64,000 bases of DNA from contig NZ_JAIUCZ020000003.1 in NCBI RefSeq assembly GCF_020176955.2, forward strand, positions 62,001-126,000. The letters are read 5' to 3'. The notes below the pieces were generated by a model. The model ran no database searches. It was given only the letters and a program-made list of their open reading frames with translations, and was not told where the DNA came from. The translations under genes were made by a program, and so were the position numbers. The stretch's first letter is position 1. Every line of letters begins with the position of its first letter. Origin of the DNA: Nocardia sp. alder85J (GTDB lineage: Bacteria; Actinomycetota; Actinomycetes; Mycobacteriales; Mycobacteriaceae). Positions 6,886-16,300 of this stretch are shown here, in pieces.

Positions 6886-9222
6886 TCAGGAGCCGATGAT
6901 CCACAGGCTGCCGTTGCCGACGGCGTAGGCGGCGTGGTCGGACGGGTCGACGGCGACGGCGGTGGCCGCGGCGGTGAGTGGGATTGTCGCCGTGACGTTT
7001 TCGGAGACCGTGTCGACGACCGCCAGGCGAGCGGCCGCGGGATCGGCGATCGCCAGGTAGGCGGTGTGATTGCCGGGGTCCAGGGCGGCGCGGGTACCCG
7101 GTGGCCCGGTCCGGACGGTGGTGGTCACGGTGCCGGAAGTGGTGTCGAGAACGATGACGCCGGCGGTGGTGGAATCGCCGGTGGTGGTGAGGTACAGGGT
7201 GTGCACGTTCGGGTTGACGGCCAGTCCGGTGGCGCCGCCGGGGGCGGGGATCGTGCCGGACAGGGTCAAGGTGGCGCCGTCGACGACGCGGACGGCCGGA
7301 TCGCCGCCCGGAGCGGGCAGCACGTAGAGCGTGTGGGTGAACGGATTGATCGCGAGGTCGCGGGCACCGGCCGCCAGGTGCAGTCGGCCGGTGACGGCCC
7401 TGGTGGTGGTGTCGAGAGCGACCAGGTCGGCGTCGCGATCGTCGGAGGTGGTCACGTAGACGGTGTGCCGGTCGGGATCGACGGCCAGGTGCCGGGCGTC
7501 GGGCCCGACCGGGACGGTGGCCTGGAGGGCGCCGGTGCTGCCGTCGACCACGAGGACCGAGCCGTGTCCCTGGCGGTCGGTGGCCGTGACGTAGACATAG
7601 CGTGAATCCGTCACCAGCGCAGCGGGATAGCGGCCCAGGGGCGCGACCGTGCGCAGTGCGCGGCTACGGAGGTCGACGATCCAGATGGTGGAGTCGGCGC
7701 CGAGTACGTAGGCGGAGCCGGAGCGGACGGCCACGTCGATGGGGTTGTTGCCGATCGGGACGGTGGCCCGGATCGCCGGAGCCGCGGGGGTGAGGACGGT
7801 GGGGGCGGCGGCGGTGCCGGTGACGGATCCGGCGAGATGCCGGGTCCGGGTCGCGGCGAAACCGGCGATCCCGGCCGCGGCGAGCAGCGCCACGACGACG
7901 GCGACCAGGATCGGTATGGTTCGCGACCTGCCGGCCGGTGGCGGGCGATTCGCCAGTACCTGCTTCAGTTGCGCTGGTGTGGTGTCGATGTCGAGTTCCG
8001 CGGTGGGCGGCCCGGCGGTGTCGGCCTGCCACACCGGCAGCGGTGGCAGGCGGCGCAGTGTGTCGGTGCGGCCGGTGGAATCCGGGGCGCGGCTGGTAAT
8101 GGCCGGGGGGCCGGCGATGGAGAGTGCGCCGGCCGCGAGTTCCGGATGCCACAGGGCGCCACGGGCCGTCACGGTTTCCGGCTCGCTGTCGCGTTCGATC
8201 CGGCCGAAGCTCTGCAAGCGGTGCTGCACGATCGGGATACGGGTGCCGCCGCCGGTCGGATAGACCGCGTGCAGGTCGTCGCGGCCGCGCACCCCGGCGA
8301 GTTCCAATGTCTCCTGGACCAGATCGCCGATGCGGGCCACGAACGGCCGTGCCAGGGTGTCGAATTCGGCTCGGGTCAGGGTGATCTTCTCGTCCTCGCC
8401 GTCGGCGGAGATCACCAGCGTCGCGCCGGTGGCGGTGGTCAGCCGCTGCCGGGCCAGCCGGATGGTCGCGGCGAACGAGGGGTCGTCGGCCTCGGAATCG
8501 GCGCCGAGCGATTCGGCCACCTCCGAATCCAGGTCGCGGAGCCGGTCGGCGATCCAGTGCCGGATCGCGGTGTCGAGGGCGGCCACGTTCAGTGATTCGT
8601 CGGAGCGGGCGGCCAGCAGCGGGAAGGATCCGTCGGCGGCGGCCATGAGAACCGCCACATCCAGTGAGCCACTGCCGAAATCGACCACCGCGACCCGGCG
8701 GCCCGGCGCGACCGGGCTGGTCCGTTGATGGAATCGCACCGCCGCCAGCGGTTCCGGCACGGTGCGGATGCGATGTTCCGGCAGGCCGATGTCCCGGGCG
8801 GCCCCGGCCAGGATCTGCACCTGCGGGGGTGACCACAACTGCGGGTAGGTGAGCACCACACCGGTCACCGGGCGTTGCGCCACGACCTGGGCGCGGGCGA
8901 TCACCGCGCGCAGCAGCGCCGCGATGGCGGCGCGCAACGACACACTGCTCCAGCCGACCTCGAAGCTGTTCTCACCGCGCACGATTCGCTGTTTGAGGTC
9001 GATCACCACACCGTCGCGAACGGTGCGGGCCCGGCGCAACGCCTCGGCGCCGACCTCCATGGCCGTGGACGAGTGCACGAACACCGCGGCAGGCAGGAAT
9101 TCCCCGGAGTCGGTGAGCGGCAGCGTCTTCGGTTCACCACCCGGGCCGTAGCCGGTCGCCGCCGCCGTGTTGTCGGTGCCGATGTCGACGCACAACCATC
9201 CCGATGGATCCACCCCCGTCAT
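6886..9222 (-). CDS. Hsp70-like ATPase / single TM / YVTN-type beta-propeller fusion
   Basis: 778 residues. Residues 1 to about 390 are an actin-fold Hsp70-like ATPase: CVDIGTDNTA (phosphate 1), VVDFGSGSLDVAV (phosphate 2) and TGGGTRIPIVQ (adenosine motif). The Hsp70 substrate-binding domain is absent. A Pro-rich linker leads to one membrane helix (about 435-458, VAVVVALLAAAGIAG). Residues about 480-778 form a repeat-rich beta-propeller with YVTN-like blades (DSRYVYVTAT, DRHTVYVTTS, NVHTLYLTTT). Topology should place the ATPase inside and the propeller outside. It lies upstream of, and on the same strand as, the Hint lipoprotein, with about 125 bp between them. A role as ATP-dependent signal transducer or folding aid across the membrane is inferred. 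Confidence 0.85.
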   Translation of the reverse strand: MTGVDPSGWLCVDIGTDNTAAATGYGPGGEPKTLPLTDSGEFLPAAVFVHSSTAMEVGAEALRRARTVRDGVVIDLKQRIVRGENSFEVGWSSVSLRAAIAALLRAVIARAQVVAQRPVTGVVLTYPQLWSPPQVQILAGAARDIGLPEHRIRTVPEPLAAVRFHQRTSPVAPGRRVAVVDFGSGSLDVAVLMAAADGSFPLLAARSDESLNVAALDTAIRHWIADRLRDLDSEVAESLGADSEADDPSFAATIRLARQRLTTATGATLVISADGEDEKITLTRAEFDTLARPFVARIGDLVQETLELAGVRGRDDLHAVYPTGGGTRIPIVQHRLQSFGRIERDSEPETVTARGALWHPELAAGALSIAGPPAITSRAPDSTGRTDTLRRLPPLPVWQADTAGPPTAELDIDTTPAQLKQVLANRPPPAGRSRTIPILVAVVVALLAAAGIAGFAATRTRHLAGSVTGTAAAPTVLTPAAPAIRATVPIGNNPIDVAVRSGSAYVLGADSTIWIVDLRSRALRTVAPLGRYPAALVTDSRYVYVTATDRQGHGSVLVVDGSTGALQATVPVGPDARHLAVDPDRHTVYVTTSDDRDADLVALDTTTRAVTGRLHLAAGARDLAINPFTHTLYVLPAPGGDPAVRVVDGATLTLSGTIPAPGGATGLAVNPNVHTLYLTTTGDSTTAGVIVLDTTSGTVTTTVRTGPPGTRAALDPGNHTAYLAIADPAAARLAVVDTVSENVTATIPLTAAATAVAVDPSDHAAYAVGNGSLWIIGS

Positions 9223-9326
9223 GGCGGCCTCTCTGCTGCTCCGACACGCGGGCCGATCGTAACGCGAACATCGGGCGATCGCACCCTGCTGCCGCGCTCA
9301 CCAGGCAGTTCGCGGCTCGTGCGGTG

Positions 9327-9722
9327 TCAGCCGCCGGTGATCACCGAGACCGCGAGATCCTTGGTCTCGTCATCGACCTCGTCGAGCCGGAAGTTGTGGT
9401 CCAGGATGTGCAGGACCAGGTCGGGTTCCGGGGAGAGTCCGTGCTTGCGCAGATAGTGGGACACCGAGCCCGACCAGATCCAGGTCCCGTCGGTGCGGTA
9501 GTTCATCGGGACGTCACGTACCCCGGGGGTGAACTCGTCGACGGCGAAACTGCGCGCGGCCAGCACGATCGGGGCCGCTTCGAGGTAGGTCAGCAGGGCC
9601 TCGCGCAGTTCGGAGTCGATCGCGGGCCGATCGACGACCGGCCTACCGGCATCGTCGCGCCGGTCGTAGACGCGTGCCAGGCGCAGGGGCCGGTCGCCGT
9701 TGCCGGCGAGAGGAGGGGTCAT
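9327..9722 (-). CDS. Hypothetical 131-residue protein
   Basis: 131 residues, soluble, slightly acidic; the ATG at 9722 has GAGGA at 9731-9735 upstream. Conserved-looking features are the helix LREALLTYLEAAPIVLAAR, then VPMNYRTDGTWIWSGSVSHYLRKHG and a hydrophobic LVLHIL segment. This arrangement recalls small proteins near actinobacterial secreted or toxin proteins, but I cannot name the family. It is the first gene of a minus-strand set leading into the Hsp70-propeller gene 104 bp downstream. It could be an immunity protein for the Hint lipoprotein; only proximity supports that. Confidence 0.7.
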   Translation of the reverse strand: MTPPLAGNGDRPLRLARVYDRRDDAGRPVVDRPAIDSELREALLTYLEAAPIVLAARSFAVDEFTPGVRDVPMNYRTDGTWIWSGSVSHYLRKHGLSPEPDLVLHILDHNFRLDEVDDETKDLAVSVITGG

Positions 9723-10872
9723 CGGTGAAATCCTCGGGTGTTCTGCATTTTTCGGTCGATGGATGGTAGCCGGAAAATCCCGACCGACGGGTCGAGGCCG
9801 AGGGGTGCGCCGACCCGCCGGTCGAGCAGCGACTACCAGCCGCTGTCTTTCACACTGCCGCGGCCGTCCACATCGAGTTCCTCGACATCCGGGATAGGAA
9901 TACTCGAAATCGGCGACCCGCGTGGGCCGGTCGAAGGAATTCGGTGGACGCTGCGGTGTGAGTGCTCTTTGTCCGGGTGTGCCCGATCAGGTCGGGCATA
10001 CCCTCGATGAGGCACGCTTTTGCGTGTCGGTGATGGTCGTCACCTGTTCGCGGAAGAGACGGAAGATGTTCGCCGCCTCTTGTTGTAAGTGTTCGTTCAC
10101 CACCCCGACATGCCCCCTTTTCACTGTCTTGAATCACCGTACCCGACACGCGAACTCCGGTCACCCCGAATCGCGAAGCTGTCCCCGGTGTGACATGGCG
10201 CTCGCCGGGCGCGTCAGCGGCGTGCCGGGCTCCGCCGAAACATGCTGTGACCCCGCACGACCCGGTGCCACGCGGAGGTCCGTGACGCCGACTCGGTCGT
10301 GCGCGGAGTGTCGTGAGCACCACGCGGCCCACGTCGCCGCGGCCCGAGTGCGGAAAATCGGTGGGCTATTCCCGTCGGAGGAACTCCGGTACGGCACAGA
10401 TCAGCAGTTCGGCGGGTACGTCCGGTAGTTCGTAATCGGCGCGGTCCGTTGGTCGTTCCGTACCGCGAAAAATGCCGGCAGGCCGCCGCCGGCCCTCGAT
10501 CGCAGCGCAGTGGACGGCATTTTCCGGTTTGTGAACGTCGATGTCGGCGCGCATATCGACCGGCTCGGTGGCGCAGCCGGATTCGGATACTCGGCTCGCC
10601 GTCCGAGTGCTTCGGATCGGCGAATGCGAAATGCAGTGCGGGACGAACTGACCCAGTCAACCGGGGCACCGGTATCGGATTATCCGATCACGACATCCGA
10701 AATCCGTGACAGTGGTGACACGCGGCCGGCGGGCGCAATGGATCGCTCCGCCGCTCCCGCGCACCCACCCCGTCCGGGAGCGGGCGGGTTAGCGCCCGGA
10801 GATCGTGCTGCATACGATCTTTCCGACGGGGTTCGCCCTGTGTGTCGATGGTTCGAGGATGGAGTGACAGCG
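9723..10872. other. 1.15 kb region without a confident gene
   Basis: Lower coding character than the neighbours. Two short minus-strand frames have protein-like ends but no clear ribosome site. One at 9833-10015 ends in an acidic tail (PIPDVEELDVDGRG...) and stops at 9833-9835. The other, at 10366-10554, ends ADYELPDVPAELLICAVPEF. Either could be a small peptide gene or the remnant of a larger one. The last 15 bp hold the ribosome site of the glycosyltransferase gene (GGAG at 10861-10864). Confidence 0.35.
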
Positions 10873-11556
10873 ATGGATCCGCGCCGATGCGTCGTTCTGG
10901 TTCCGTGCGGCGGGTACGTGGAGCCGGAGTGCGGGCGTGGGCTCAACGAGTTGGAGCGGCGCGGGTACAAGGTGCGGGTGGTGACCGGGTACGCCGCGAT
11001 CGATCAGGCGCGCAGTCAGATGGCCACCGATGCCCTGCAGGACGGGTTCGAGAGCATCATGTGGATCGACTCGGATATCGGGTTCGATGCCGATGCCGTG
11101 GATATGCTGCTCGCCCACGATCTTCCGCTGGTCTGCGGGATCTATGTCAAGAAGGGTGTCCGCGAGCTGGCTTGCCATCTGCTGCCGGGCACCGAGAACA
11201 TCGTGTTCGGCGAGGGCGGCGGGCTGCTGGAGATCAAGTACGCGGCAACCGGTTTCCTGTTCACCCACCGGGGCGTGTACGAGGCGATCCGGATGCACGA
11301 GGGGCTGCCGTGGTGCAACAAGCGATTCGGTCGTGTCACGGTGCCGTATTTCCTGCCGATGCTGCTGCCGGAGGAGAACGACCACTGGTATCTCGGTGAG
11401 GACTACGCGTTCTCGGAGCGCGCGCGGCGCAGCGGCTTCCCGATCCTGGCGGATTCCCGGATCCGGTTGAACCACATCGGGCGCAAGGGTTACTCCTGGG
11501 AGGAAGCGGGCAGCGATCAGCCGCGCTACGCCAGCTACAACTACCGGCTCACCTGA
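10873..11556 (+). CDS. GT-A-fold glycosyltransferase-like protein
   Basis: 227 residues. The frame is open far upstream, but the ATG at 10873 (or GTG at 10864) fits GGATGGAG at 10857-10864 and starts the conserved part, MDPRRCVVLVPCGGYV. The N-terminal half has a nucleotide-sugar-transferase layout, including IDQARSQM and IMWIDSDIGFD, a DxD-type metal/nucleotide motif. The C-terminal half has GEDYAFSERARRSGF, typical of GT-A enzymes, then a LNHIGRKGY segment. No signal peptide or membrane helix, so probably cytosolic. Donor and acceptor unknown. Two further sugar-related genes lie in the ESX core (46318 and 47404), so all three might act on a shared surface or secreted target; that is inference. 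Confidence 0.75.
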   Translation: MDPRRCVVLVPCGGYVEPECGRGLNELERRGYKVRVVTGYAAIDQARSQMATDALQDGFESIMWIDSDIGFDADAVDMLLAHDLPLVCGIYVKKGVRELACHLLPGTENIVFGEGGGLLEIKYAATGFLFTHRGVYEAIRMHEGLPWCNKRFGRVTVPYFLPMLLPEENDHWYLGEDYAFSERARRSGFPILADSRIRLNHIGRKGYSWEEAGSDQPRYASYNYRLT

Positions 11557-11728
11557 GCGGGAAACAGCCGGAGAAGTAGACGACGTCAGGGCAACGGGCT
11601 GCCCGTGATCACGCAAAGAGTTGGTAACGGCTGCGTTTCGGGTGTGCGTCAGCCTCCGGTTCGAGCAATCATGGAGTAACGGGTGTTCTCGTCAGTGGCG
11701 CCCGGCTTCCGCGGGGAGGTGGATCACC

Positions 11729-11926
11729 GTGTCCGACAACCAGATCTGTACTGCCGATGTACGACCAGCGGACCTGGAGGAGGCGCATCGGCTGATGCAG
11801 GTACATCGCGCCTGCCCACGCTCGTGTCCGAGCCGGCGCGCGGCGCTGGCGACCCTGGTCGCGGCCGGGCACTACCGGCTGTCCACCCGGTTCGGGCCGA
11901 CCGACGACACCCAGGTGGCCAGCTGA
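11729..11926 (+). CDS. Small cysteine-containing protein
   Basis: 65 residues from GTG at 11729, preceded by the excellent ribosome site GGGGAGGTGG at 11713-11722. The N-terminus is VSDNQICTADVRPADL, followed by a helix and a short HRACPRSCPSRRAA segment (Cys-x3-Cys) and a well-formed C-terminal half (ALATLVAAGHYRLSTRFGP). I recall similar small proteins as common in Nocardia, but know no function. The two close cysteines plus His could bind metal or be redox-active. It is convergent with the next gene, whose stop lies 6 bp away. Confidence 0.75.
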   Translation: MSDNQICTADVRPADLEEAHRLMQVHRACPRSCPSRRAALATLVAAGHYRLSTRFGPTDDTQVAS

Positions 11927-11931
11927 GGCGG

Positions 11932-13347
11932 TCAACTCGCCGGTGATACCAGGCCGGCCAGCGCGAATTGGGCGAAGGCGCCGACCAGATCGGTGTCACC
12001 GTCGAGATCGAAGGCGGCCGCGACGATGTCGCGGGTGACCGTGGCGGATTCGGCGGCGAGCACCAGGTCGCGGACCGCGGCTCCGGCCGCGCCGGGGCCG
12101 AGCACTCCGCAGACGACCTCGGTGACCGTCTCCGCGGTCCACAGTGCGGGGACGGCGGCGCCGATGCGCGCCGGTGACGGTGACTGGCCGCAGTGCCATC
12201 CGGCGCCGTCCCACCAGTAGCAGAAGGACAGTTGGCCGGTGATCACGCGCGGGTTCAGCACCGGGGCGGACACCCATTCCGGCGCTCCGGCAAAGTAATC
12301 CGGCATCGGGGCGCCGTCGTTGTAGGCGGCGTCCAGATCGGGGGCGTTCCAGACGCCGCCGGACAGCACGGCCCGGTTGCCGGGCAGCCGGTGCAGGGTC
12401 GCCCCGCTGCCGGTGGTGGCCTCGAAGATCGCGGTGGCGCCGAGAATCCTCGGGCCCCAGTCGGAGCCGACGGCCACCGCGGTGGCGGCGACGGTCGTCC
12501 AACGTGCCCAGAGGGTTTCCGGGTCGAGGAACCGGAACGGCGTCGCGACGGTGCCCGCCTCGCGATCGATCCGGGCCCGCACCACCGACTGGGCCGGGGT
12601 TCGCAGCTGCGGGCGGCGGTCGTCGAGATGCGCGGCCAGCCAGACCGGTAGCCGGTCGAGGGGGAAGGCTTCCAGATCCGCTCGGTAGTCGTCCGGGGTC
12701 AGCAGTTGAGTCGGCGGGAACGGCTGGTCACCGTAGTCGAATTCGTGGCCGGTCGCGCCGGATCGGTCGCGCCGCAGCCGGACCCGCCACCACGGGCGGC
12801 CGGTCAGTGGAACCGTCACCGTCCGCAGCAGACGCACCAGATCCGCGGCGGCGTCGGAGATCTCGGCGCGCGTCGGCTCGCCCTCGGCATCGAGGAACAT
12901 CGCGTCACCCGTCATGGCCGAGATGGTCAGCGCACAGGTCATGGTGAGTTGTTCCCACCGGGGTGGGGCGTCCGGCAGCAGTGCGCCGGTGATGTCGGCG
13001 ACGAGTCCGGTGACGTACTCCCGGATGTCGGTGGTCGGGTCGTACGAATCCTCGACTGCGGACGCCGTTGCGGGGATCGGGGCGGTCCCGGGGACGGGCT
13101 GCACCGCGGCGATCGGGGTGGGTTCGGAGGCGAGGGGTCCGGACCGTGGCATCGGCTCCGGTGCGCTCGCTGCCGCACCCGAGCGTGCTTCCGCGGGAAC
13201 AGATGTGGTCTCCGTGCCCGGGGCCACGTCCGCGGCAACTGCCGGCGCAGGTGCGGCCCCTGGCATGGCTGCGGTCATGCTGAACGGAATGTCGGGGCTG
13301 CCATCGGCGATCAAGAGCGCCTCACCGTCGGACTCGTTGTCGCTCAT
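11932..13347 (-). CDS. Conserved T7SS-cassette partner protein (unknown family), copy 1
   Basis: 471 residues. The ATG overlaps the stop of the upstream CpnT-N-like gene by 4 bp (13344-13347), indicating translational coupling. Residues 1-100 are an Ala/Pro-rich disordered leader. The rest is a folded domain with LPVWLAAHL, then DLDAAYNDGAPMPDYFAGAPEW and QLSFCYWWDGAGWHCG. The same signatures occur in the gene at 24720-25982 (LPLWLAAYL, DLDAAYNTGGPLPDLYAGAPAW, LLSFCLWWSGGQWYRG), so they are paralogues. No signal peptide. Coupling to a large T7SS cargo-type protein suggests a cognate chaperone, adaptor or immunity role. Confidence 0.8.
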   Translation of the reverse strand: MSDNESDGEALLIADGSPDIPFSMTAAMPGAAPAPAVAADVAPGTETTSVPAEARSGAAASAPEPMPRSGPLASEPTPIAAVQPVPGTAPIPATASAVEDSYDPTTDIREYVTGLVADITGALLPDAPPRWEQLTMTCALTISAMTGDAMFLDAEGEPTRAEISDAAADLVRLLRTVTVPLTGRPWWRVRLRRDRSGATGHEFDYGDQPFPPTQLLTPDDYRADLEAFPLDRLPVWLAAHLDDRRPQLRTPAQSVVRARIDREAGTVATPFRFLDPETLWARWTTVAATAVAVGSDWGPRILGATAIFEATTGSGATLHRLPGNRAVLSGGVWNAPDLDAAYNDGAPMPDYFAGAPEWVSAPVLNPRVITGQLSFCYWWDGAGWHCGQSPSPARIGAAVPALWTAETVTEVVCGVLGPGAAGAAVRDLVLAAESATVTRDIVAAAFDLDGDTDLVGAFAQFALAGLVSPAS

Positions 13348-16300
13348 CGGTTCTCCGCCTCCTGATCGTCGTCGGCCGGATCACCGTCGTCCGAGCTGTC
13401 GTCGGCCGAATCGTCCGGCACATCGCTGTCGGCCGGAGTGCAGTCGTCACCGGGGGTTTCATCGCTCCAGCCGCCACTGGAGGAACCGGGGTCGCCCACG
13501 CCACCGGCCCACCCCTCGCCCGGGGGACCGCCACCGTTCCGGCCGCCATCACCGGAACCACTGCCCGACGCGGCGCCGCTACCCCGACCGGCGGGCGGAC
13601 CACCGTCACCCGGCCCGCTACCGCCGTCTCCGGGCACCGGGCCGGGCCGGCCGTCACCACCGAAACCATCGCCCGGCGAACCGCTTCCGCCCGGCGGGCC
13701 ACCGGTGTACCCCCCATCGCTGCCGACGGAACTCCCGCCACCCACGCCACTGCCCGATCCACCATGGGGACCGTCACCGGGATGAGGACCGTCTCCACCA
13801 TCGGGACCACTACCACCATGATGCGGACCATCCCCACCATCCGGACCACTACCACCATGATGCGGACCATCCCCACCATCCGGACCACTACCACCGTCCG
13901 GCCCACTCCCCCCGGGCTGCCCGCCCCCGCCCTGCCCGGTGCCCGCCGGATCGAGCCAGAAGGATTCCGGGGGCGCGGTGAGGGCGACGAACGGGTCCGG
14001 CATGCTCTGGTCGAGTTTGTGCTTGCGGTTCTTGGGTTTTCCGCTCATGTAGCCGCCGTCGATCAACTGGCGCTCGAAGCGGAGGTTCTTCTCGAGGTCG
14101 GCCAGTTCCCGGCGCAGCCGGACTTCCGTGCTGCCGGAGCGCAGCAGTACTTCGTCGCGGGCGCGGCCCATGTCGTCGAGGCGGTCCACGACGGCCTGGG
14201 CGCGGGCGCGGTCGTCGATCAACTGGTCGCGGGCAGCGGTGGCGCGGCCGAGAGCGGCGGTGCGGGCGGCGATCTCGGCGGCGCGGCGATCGCGTTCACC
14301 GTTGAGCGGACGGAGTTCGCGGTCGATGTCGGCGAGCGCGCGAGCGTCGTCCGGGGCCGTGCGGGCGCGGGCCTCGTTCAGTTGCCGGATCCGATCGTCG
14401 GTGACGGCCTGGGCTCCTTCCAGATCGCGGCGCTCGGTCGTCAGATCGGTGAGTTCCTGCTGGCGGCGGACGAGTTCGCGATTCGATTGCCGCAGTGCCG
14501 TATCGAGATCGTCGTGGGCGCGCCGGACCTCCGTGCCCGCGGCGGTCTGGCGGTCGATCACGGTGTCCAGGTCGGCCACGCCGCCCGGGGCGTTGCGGCT
14601 GCGCAGTGCGGCCAGACGCCGGTCGGTGAGTTCCAGGCGGGCGGCGGCGCGGTCGACATCCCCGGATGCCGTTCGCTCGTCCTGGGTGGCGTCGTGCAGT
14701 TGCTGCCGGGCCTGCTGCCGCGCGGCGTCGTCGACGGCCTCGTCGAGTTCGGTCTGGCGCTGCCGCACCAGATCCCGGGCGTCGGCGTGCTCGTCCTTCG
14801 CCGTCGCCAGCGCCTGTTCGTGCTCGGCGCGGGTGTTGCCGAGTTCGTCCAGTTCGGGACCGATCGCGGCGACGCGGCGCCGCACCTCGGCGTCGGCATT
14901 GCCGAGTTCGGCTCGGCGGCGGTCGAGTTCGCCGATCGTGTCGCGGACGTAGTGGTGGGCGCCGGCGTCCTGGTTCCGATAGCGGTTCGGCAGTTCGGGT
15001 TCCAGGCCGGCGAGCACGCCGACCTCGTCGTCGGTGAGTGCGCCGCGTCCGCGCAGCGCCCGGTTCTCGACCTCGCGCTGCCGCTGGGCAGCCACCGGGG
15101 GCGCCGCGTGCTCGCCACCGGCGGCCTCGCCGGCCCGCTGGGTGTCGGTGCGGACCCGGGTCGCGATGCGGCGAGCGGTGTTCAGCCGGGCCCTGGCGTT
15201 CACGACATCCGGATGCTCCTCGGGATTCGCGGCCCCCTCCGCGATCGCGCGGCCGCGGGTGCGGACCACCTCGAGTTCGGCCTGCCTCTCCGCCACCTGG
15301 GATCGGTTGAGCCGCAACTGTTCCACCTGCTGCCGCTCGGCCACCGCGGGACGATCGTCACCGGCGGTGCGCAATTCGTCGCGGTGACGTTGCTGCATCT
15401 GCTGCCGTACCTCGTCGAACGAGCCGACCGGCTGATTCTCCCGGACCGGCCGCGGCACCACCTCGTCCTCGGCGGGCGGGTGCAGATTGAGGGCGTCGGC
15501 GTCGAATCGCGCTCCGGTGCCGGGCTTCGCGCCGAGCTCGCCGATGTAGCCGCGCTGCGCGCCCATGATGCTGTTGCTGGCGGCGGCGCCGATCATGCCG
15601 TGCCACAGACCGGTGACGTCGAAGGTGCCGGTCCAGGCCGCGGCGACGCCCGCGCCGACCACCGAACTGGCCTCGGTCGAGATCACGCCCGTGAAGGCGC
15701 CGGCCGCGCCGCCCCAGATGCCGCCGGTCGCATCCTTTCCCAGCGAGCCCAGCAGCGACGCGGCGCCCCGCCCGGCGTAGGTGGCGACCGCCGCGCCCGC
15801 GTACCAGCCGGCGATCGAGGCGGTCACCGACATGCCGAATTCCTTGGCGTCGAAGCTGTCCCGATGTCCCTCGGCCATCTGGATGCCCTGCACGAACACG
15901 TCCTGGCCGCCGGCCCAGATGGTGTTGTTGATCGCCTTCTCGATCAGGAATTTGGTGAGCCCCTCGGGCATCTTGGCCAGCGACAGCGCCAGCGCCTCGT
16001 CGGCGCCGAGCCGCCCGGCGGCGCCGGCCAGCGACGGGGCCGACTTCGCGACCAGTTCGGTGAACGGTTTCGCGATGATGCCGGCGAGCCTGCCGGGCTG
16101 ATCGCCGAGTACCGGCACGAATCGGATGGTCTTGACCAGATAGCTGCCGACGCCGGGGATCTTCTCGATCGCGTCCAGGGCCATGTTGGTGATCCGGTAG
16201 AGATAGGCGCGGGTGGCGCCGATCTCGGCGGCCTCGACCCCCGGTGCCGTGGGCGGCCACAACCAGGCCGCGATGATCTGCGTGGCCAGCATGACCAGCG

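Noticed and set aside
13344..13900. Toxin domain at the C-terminus of the CpnT-N-like protein
   Set aside because: The tail is Gly/Pro/Asp repeats with an acidic end; no NADase, nuclease or deaminase motif is visible.
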